64,000 bases of DNA, from assembly GCA_965248975.1 (NCBI GenBank), contig CBDFKU010000010.1:1-64000 (forward strand), in the 5' to 3' direction. Each line of letters starts with the position of its first letter. Within the stretch, counting starts at the first letter, position 1. Shown here in pieces: positions 59,414 through 64,000 of this stretch. A program made the position numbers and the translations under genes. Source of the DNA: CBDFKU01 sp965248975 (GTDB lineage Bacteria > Chloroflexota > Dehalococcoidia > Lucifugimonadales > JAGWBF01). A model generated the notes under the pieces. It saw only the letters and a list, made by a program, of their open reading frames with translations, searched no databases and was not told the DNA's origin.

Positions 59414-60311
59414 ATGGATCGACCTGAAATCGTCGGAATAGTCTATAACTCCAGGGTTCCTGAGGCCAAGGCCATGACCGTGGCGCTGGTGGAGCGGTTC
59501 GATCTGAGTGGCAAGGGGTGGGTGCGGTCGGCGGACGAAGTGGGAGACGACATACCCGAGGCCACGGACACCGACCTGATCATCACTGTGGGGGGTGACG
59601 GGACCATCATCAGGGCTACCGTGGTGTCGGTGCCCCACCGGATTCCCATCCTCGGCATCAACATGGGACGCCTCGGGTTCATGACCGAGCTTGAGGCCGC
59701 CGAGGCTCTGGACAACGTGCCCCAATATCTCGAAGGTAACGCCCGGATCGAAGAGCGAGTGCATGCTCCAGGTAGATTACGCGACCACCCATGGCAGAAG
59801 CACCGGGAAATCGGCGAAGGGCGCCCACGAGCACGTCCACCACGCCCTCAACGACGCTGTGGTGGGTAGGGGCGCCGTGACCAGGCTCATCAGGGTTACC
59901 GCCTCCATCGACGGCGCAGTCCTGACGACCTTTGGCGCCGACGGTGTCATAGTCGCCACCGCTACGGGCAGCACCGGGTTACAACCTCTCGGTGGGCGGG
60001 CCGATCCTCTCTCCCGAGGCTGGAGAGATCATCGTCAAGGCGGTGGCCCCCCACGTGGGCATGGCGCCGGCGCTGGTACTGCCTGCTACGTCTGTGGTCG
60101 AGCTTTCTGTGGAGACGGACCACCAGGTCATGCTCAGCGTGGATGGATACGTGGACCGGGAGCTGATCAACGGAGACATGGTCAGGGCCCAGAGGAGTCC
60201 CCACAAAGCCGCTTTCTCAGAGCTCACCCGCCTACCCACTTCTACAGCACCCTGACCCAACGCCTCGGTTTCGGAGGCGGACAGAGCAGCACCAGGGCGA
60301 TCCAGTACTAG
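59414..60311 (+). pseudogene. nadK: NAD kinase with three apparent frameshifts
   Basis: The start at 59414 gives IVGIVYNSRVPEAK and the NAD-kinase GGDGT motif (ITVGGDGTIIRAT), then NMGRLGFMTE. Similarity then shifts frame three times: near 59757 (RIEER to MLQVDYATT), near 59977 (GSTG to YNLSVGGPILSP; one extra G in CCGGG), and near 60218 (KAAF to LRAHPPTHFYSTL), ending at TAG 60309. Reassembled it is a normal ~295 aa NAD kinase making NADP. NadK is essential in most bacteria, so assembly indels are the simplest explanation. Confidence 0.82.
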
Positions 60312-60321
60312 CTGTAAATAT

Positions 60322-60861
60322 ATGTCTACATTACACAACGAGCCCACCATAGACAGCCGCCTCGCCTACGAGGGCGGGATACTGAACGTCCGGGTGGACA
60401 AGGTGCGGCTCCCAGGGGGCGGTGAGGGTACACGGGAGATCGTGGAGCACCAGGAATGCATCTGCGTGGTGCCCGTCGATGAGCATAGGAACGTGATCAT
60501 GGTACGGCAATACCGCAAGCCGGCCGAGGAGATGCTTCTGGAGGTGCCTGCCGGTCGCGTGGAGAGTGGGGAGCCGCCCAGGGAGGCGGCGCTGAGGGAG
60601 CTTCAGGAGGAAACGGGGCATACGGGCGGTGACGTAAAGCTGCTCTCCAGCTTCTGGACCACCCCTGGATTCTGCACCGAGCTGATGCATGCCTATCTCG
60701 TCACTGATCTCACACCCAGCAGCCTGCCCCAGGACGACGATGAGCATGTCGAGCCGGTGAAGATTCCCCTGGATAAGATCCCCGGCCTGATTAGCAGCGG
60801 CGAGATCAAGGACGCCAAGAGCATCGCCTCGCTGCTGATGGTGTTGTTCCTGTCGAACTAG
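60322..60861 (+). CDS. Nudix hydrolase, ADP-ribose pyrophosphatase type
   Basis: 179 aa. Nudix box at residues ~76-98 (GRVESGEPPREAALRELQEE, then TGHTGG). The surrounding EHQECICVVPVDE and WTTPGFCTELMH fit ADP-ribose pyrophosphatases. Start ATG at 60322, 10 nt after the nadK stop, so probably cotranscribed with it. Confidence 0.9.
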   Translation: MSTLHNEPTIDSRLAYEGGILNVRVDKVRLPGGGEGTREIVEHQECICVVPVDEHRNVIMVRQYRKPAEEMLLEVPAGRVESGEPPREAALRELQEETGHTGGDVKLLSSFWTTPGFCTELMHAYLVTDLTPSSLPQDDDEHVEPVKIPLDKIPGLISSGEIKDAKSIASLLMVLFLSN

Positions 60862-60900
60862 CTTTGAGATATTAGGCCATGGTCCCGGGAGGAAACAAGG

Positions 60901-62580
60901 ATGCTTGAGCATGATGTCCTGGTAGTGGGCGCGGGCCTTGCGGGAATGCGGGCCGCCCTGGCGGCGCACCAGAGTGGGGCCAACACGGGGATAATCAGCA
61001 AAGTGTATCCGGTGAGGAGCCACTCCAACGCTGCCCAGGGGGGCATTAACGCGGCCCTGGTCGACCGGGGCGATAGTTGGGAAGAGCACGCCTACGACAC
61101 TGTGAAGGGCAGCGATTACCTGGGGGACCAGGACGCCATCGAGCTTATGTGCGGGGTGGCGGGTGAAGAGCTGATCTCCATGGAGCACATGGGGGTGATC
61201 TTCAACCGCGATGAAGAGGGCCGGCTGGGGACCAGGGCCTTCGGCGGGCAGCGGCGAGCCAGGACCTTCTTCGTCGCCGACTTCACCGGCCAGGCCATGC
61301 TCCACGTGCTCCACGAGCAGCTGATGAAGTCCGAGGTAGCCAGCTACGACGAGTGGTTCGTGACCACCCTCATCATAGAGGATGGGGAGTGCTGCGGTGT
61401 TGTAGCCCTGGAGATTCGCACCGGTAGGCTCTACGCCATCCGCGCCAAGACGGTTATCCTGGCCACCGGCGGTCTGGGCCGGATCTTCGAGCCCAGCACC
61501 AACGCCCTGATAGTCACGGGCGATGGCATTGCCCTGGCGTACAACTCCGGCGCGCCCCTGATGGACATGGAGATGGTCCAGTACCATCCCACGACCCTCA
61601 AGGGCAGCGGGGTCCTGATAACCGAGGGAGCAAGGGGCGAAGGGGCCTACCTCATCAACAAGGATGGGGACCGGTTCATGGAGAGGTACGCCCCCAACAT
61701 GATGGAGCTGGCCTCCAGGGACGTGGTATCCCGATCCGAAGCCACCGAGATCGCCGCCGGCAACGGGGTGGACGGCTGCGTTCTCCTGGATTGTCGCCAC
61801 CTGGGTGAGCGGCTGATCAAGGAAAGGCTCTCCCAAATACTGGACATCGGGATGGACCTGGTGGGTGTTGACATAACGAAAGAGCCGATCCCGGTGCAGC
61901 CGGGTATGCACTACCAGATGGGCGGCATAAAGACGGACGTCGATGGCAGGACCAGGGTACCGGGGCTGTACGCCGCCGGGGAATGCGCCTGTGTCAGCGT
62001 GCACGGCGGCAACCGCCTGGGCGCCAACTCCCTCCTGGACACCATTGTCTTCGGGCACCGCTCCGGCAACGACGCTGCCGAGGTCTCCCAGGGCGCCGAC
62101 TACAAGCCTTTCGACCCGGAGGCCTGGGTCGAGAACGAGGAGCGGCGTATCGCCGGAATGCTTGCCCGGGACGGCAATGGGGACAGGGTGGCCAAGATAC
62201 GGTGGGAGATGGGGACCGCCATGGACCGCCACTTGGGCGTCTATCGGGAAGAGCAGGGCATGAAACAGGGTTTGGAAACCATAAGACAGCTCAAGGAAAG
62301 ATATGGTAAGGTACCAGTGGAGGACAAGGGGCGTATCTTCAACACGGACCTTATATTCGCCCTGGAGCTGGGGCTCATGCTGGATTGTGCGGAGACCATT
62401 GTCCTCAGTGCCCTCGAGCGAAAGGAAAGCCGTGGGGCTCAGTACCGGACGGACTATCCGGCGCGGGACGACGAGAACTGGATCAAGCACATACTGGTCA
62501 CGCCCTCCGATGACGGCCCCCAGGTCTCCTACATGCCGGTGGTCGTAACCCAGTGGATACCCGAAGAGAGGAAGTACTGA
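60901..62580 (+). CDS. sdhA: Succinate dehydrogenase/fumarate reductase flavoprotein subunit
   Basis: 559 aa. FAD-binding VVGAGLAGMRAAL at the N-terminus, covalent FAD His in RSHSNAAQGG, active-site HPTTLKGSG and GEGAYL, and GECACVSVHGGNRLGANSL. Interconverts succinate and fumarate. AGGAAACAAGG precedes ATG. Overlaps sdhB by one base. Confidence 0.94.
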   Translation: MLEHDVLVVGAGLAGMRAALAAHQSGANTGIISKVYPVRSHSNAAQGGINAALVDRGDSWEEHAYDTVKGSDYLGDQDAIELMCGVAGEELISMEHMGVIFNRDEEGRLGTRAFGGQRRARTFFVADFTGQAMLHVLHEQLMKSEVASYDEWFVTTLIIEDGECCGVVALEIRTGRLYAIRAKTVILATGGLGRIFEPSTNALIVTGDGIALAYNSGAPLMDMEMVQYHPTTLKGSGVLITEGARGEGAYLINKDGDRFMERYAPNMMELASRDVVSRSEATEIAAGNGVDGCVLLDCRHLGERLIKERLSQILDIGMDLVGVDITKEPIPVQPGMHYQMGGIKTDVDGRTRVPGLYAAGECACVSVHGGNRLGANSLLDTIVFGHRSGNDAAEVSQGADYKPFDPEAWVENEERRIAGMLARDGNGDRVAKIRWEMGTAMDRHLGVYREEQGMKQGLETIRQLKERYGKVPVEDKGRIFNTDLIFALELGLMLDCAETIVLSALERKESRGAQYRTDYPARDDENWIKHILVTPSDDGPQVSYMPVVVTQWIPEERKY

Positions 62581-63533
62581 TGGAAGTCTCCTTCAAGGTC
62601 AGACGGTACGATCCAGAATCGGAAAACCCGGCCCCCTACTGGTCGGACTATACCGTGGAAATAGACCGGTTCACCACGGTCCTGGACAGCCTGATCAAGA
62701 TCAGGGAGGACATGGACGGCAGCCTGGCCCTGCGGTGCTCTTGCCGCAGCGCCATCTGCGGGTCCTGCGCCATGCGAATAAACGGCCACGCTGCATTGGC
62801 CTGCAAGACGCGGGTGTCGACCATCTCACCCAACGGCGAGTCCGTCACGGTTGAGCCGGCGGGAGTGATGCCGGTGATGAAGGACCTGGTTGTGGACATG
62901 ACCCTCTTCTGGGACAAGGTCCGGGCGGTGGAGCCCTGGCTGCAACCCCAGGGTCCCGAGCCGGAAGGCGAGTACATCGCGCCCAACGAAGACATGTTAC
63001 ACCTGGCCGGTGTGATGGACTGCATCATGTGCGGCGCCTGCGTTTCCGACTGCACCGTGTTGGAGGTGGATCCCAACTTCCTGGGTCCTGCCGCCCTGGC
63101 CAAGGCCTACCGCTTCGTTGGCGATCCCAGGGATGCCGAGGACAAGAGCCGCCTGGAGTTTCTGAGCCAGTACGGCGGCGTCTGGGACTGCACCCGCTGC
63201 TACGAGTGCGTCGAGGTGTGTCCCAAGGGAGTGGCGCCCATGGAGCGGATCATGGCCTTGAGGGACAAGGCCATGCGGGCCGGCTTCGACGATACAATCG
63301 GGGCCCGCCACACCGACGCCTTCATCGAGCTAGTGGGCCACGGTGGGCGCCTGGACGAGCTGAAGCTGCCCCTGAAGACCTTCGGCATGTTCAACTTGCC
63401 CGGCATGCTCAGCCTGGCGCCGGTGGGCCTGCGGGCCGCCATGAGGGGTAAGATGCCTCCCATCGTCCACAAGATGATTCCCAACGTGGAGAACGTCCGG
63501 CGCATATTCAGAAGACTGGAGCCCGAAGAGTAA
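62580..63533 (+). CDS. sdhB: Succinate dehydrogenase iron-sulfur subunit
   Basis: 317 aa: 2Fe-2S domain CSCRSAICGSC...C, then CIMCGACVSDC and CTRCYECVEVCP for the 4Fe-4S and 3Fe-4S/4Fe-4S centres. Longer than the usual ~240 aa, with an ~80 aa C-terminal extension. ATG overlaps the sdhA stop (TGATGG); the stop overlaps the next ATG (TAATG). Confidence 0.94.
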   Translation: MEVSFKVRRYDPESENPAPYWSDYTVEIDRFTTVLDSLIKIREDMDGSLALRCSCRSAICGSCAMRINGHAALACKTRVSTISPNGESVTVEPAGVMPVMKDLVVDMTLFWDKVRAVEPWLQPQGPEPEGEYIAPNEDMLHLAGVMDCIMCGACVSDCTVLEVDPNFLGPAALAKAYRFVGDPRDAEDKSRLEFLSQYGGVWDCTRCYECVEVCPKGVAPMERIMALRDKAMRAGFDDTIGARHTDAFIELVGHGGRLDELKLPLKTFGMFNLPGMLSLAPVGLRAAMRGKMPPIVHKMIPNVENVRRIFRRLEPEE

Positions 63534-64000
63534 TGGTAAAGTACGCTTTCTTCCCGGGGTGCGTCTCCAGGGGCGGGTGCCCCGAGCTGTATCCTGCGGC
63601 CATGCGGGTCTGCGACAAGCTGGGGATCGAGCTCGAGGAGCTGACCGGGGCCTCTTGCACCGGCGCTGGGGTCCTCCAGGAGAAGAACCAGTTCCTGGGA
63701 GACGTGCTCAACGCCCGCACGTTCGCCATGGCTGAGGGCCTGGGACTTCCAATAATGACCATATGCAGCACCTGCCAGGGGGTGATGAGCCAGGCCAACA
63801 AGCGTCTGGTGGACGACCCCGAGCATCGGGCCAGGGTCAACGCGGAGCTGTCCGACGAAGGCCTCGAGTACAAAGGGACGGCGGTGATCAAGCACCTTCT
63901 CTGGGTCATCATCGAGGACGTGGGCCTGGAGACGCTACGCAGCCACGTCACTGCCCCACTGAGCCATCTCCGGGTGGCGCCCTTCTACGGGTGTTACATA
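63533..64000 (+). CDS. CCG-domain (HdrB/SdhE-like) subunit, partial at window end
   Basis: 156 codons visible, open at the window end. Cys-rich CCG motifs: FFPGCVSRGGCPELY, ASCTGAGVLQE, CSTCQGVM and FYGCY. This is the heterodisulfide-reductase-B-like subunit of class E (Sulfolobus-type) succinate dehydrogenases, replacing the usual heme-b membrane anchor. In the first CCG block the second Cys of the CC pair seen in many members is Thr (SCTGAG). TAATG overlap with sdhB. Confidence 0.85.
   Translation, partial: MVKYAFFPGCVSRGGCPELYPAAMRVCDKLGIELEELTGASCTGAGVLQEKNQFLGDVLNARTFAMAEGLGLPIMTICSTCQGVMSQANKRLVDDPEHRARVNAELSDEGLEYKGTAVIKHLLWVIIEDVGLETLRSHVTAPLSHLRVAPFYGCYI

Noticed and set aside
59414..60311. 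Selenocysteine or programmed frameshifting in NAD kinase
   Set aside because: Three unrelated frame changes without slippery sites or hairpins; sequencing error is simpler.
60331..62490. Long minus-strand ORF (719 aa) opposite the Nudix and sdhA genes
   Set aside because: Lies entirely opposite two unmistakable genes in a GC-rich background; composition is that of an antisense shadow.

Overview
The window reads as chromosomal DNA of a GC-rich bacterium, most likely a member of Chloroflexota related to the Dehalococcoidia/SAR202 lineage. I infer this from gene content, not from a marker gene: duplicated luciferase-like (LLM) oxidoreductases, CaiB-type CoA transferases, SDRs and amidohydrolases, a complex I cluster without the NADH module, and a CCG-type succinate dehydrogenase. 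No phage, CRISPR array or rRNA operon is visible.

Layout. 1-315 is the 3' end of a serine recombinase running into tRNA-Ala, probably the edge of an integrated element. 299-3644 (minus) is greA-lysS-serS. 3746-24065 is a catabolic region: two tandem LLM oxidoreductases (minus), then a plus-strand run (SDR, double CaiB, TatD-like hydrolase, amidohydrolase, thiolase-like protein with DUF35 partner, MDR dehydrogenase, SDR, phosphotriesterase-like, class IV aminotransferase), then minus-strand class III aminotransferase, Asp-box protein, SDR, LLM, DinB and D-aminoacylase genes. 24131-26523 holds tRNA-Arg, an OsmC gene and an amidase pair. 26686-27908 is an IS630-type element. Two tandem MDR dehydrogenases follow. 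29997-37620 is an exopolysaccharide/envelope region. 37678-38747 (minus) is a three-gene redox operon. 38883-41316 is queFDCE (7-deazaguanine). 41341-47184 carries housekeeping genes (Rieske protein, GNAT, threonine aldolase, hydrolase, lspA, rluD, gltX). 47265-57933 is nuoABCDHIJKLMN. 58064-60861 has a dCTP deaminase and an NAD kinase, both frameshifted, and a Nudix hydrolase. 60901-64000 is an sdhA-sdhB-CCG subunit operon that runs off the window.

The most interesting signal is selenocysteine (Sec). Four in-frame UGA codons in three genes sit exactly where redox-active cysteines are expected, and each is followed at a near-constant distance by a hairpin with G in the first two loop positions, as in bacterial SECIS elements. 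Two are in one ferredoxin:thioredoxin reductase (FTR) catalytic subunit, at the two positions of the active-site disulfide, while all four [4Fe-4S] ligand cysteines are kept. The next gene, overlapping it by one base, is a glutaredoxin-like protein with a UGPC active site. The third is OsmC, with UGA at its second peroxidatic-site cysteine. I infer a selenium-based relay: ferredoxin to diselenide FTR to seleno-glutaredoxin. Conventional ORF calling truncates or misses all three genes.

Sequence quality: NAD kinase (three indels), the dCTP deaminase (one) and a Wzz-like protein (one) are broken by single-base indels, so residual assembly errors are likely in places. Indels cannot explain the UGA codons, because the reading frame is unchanged across each of them.
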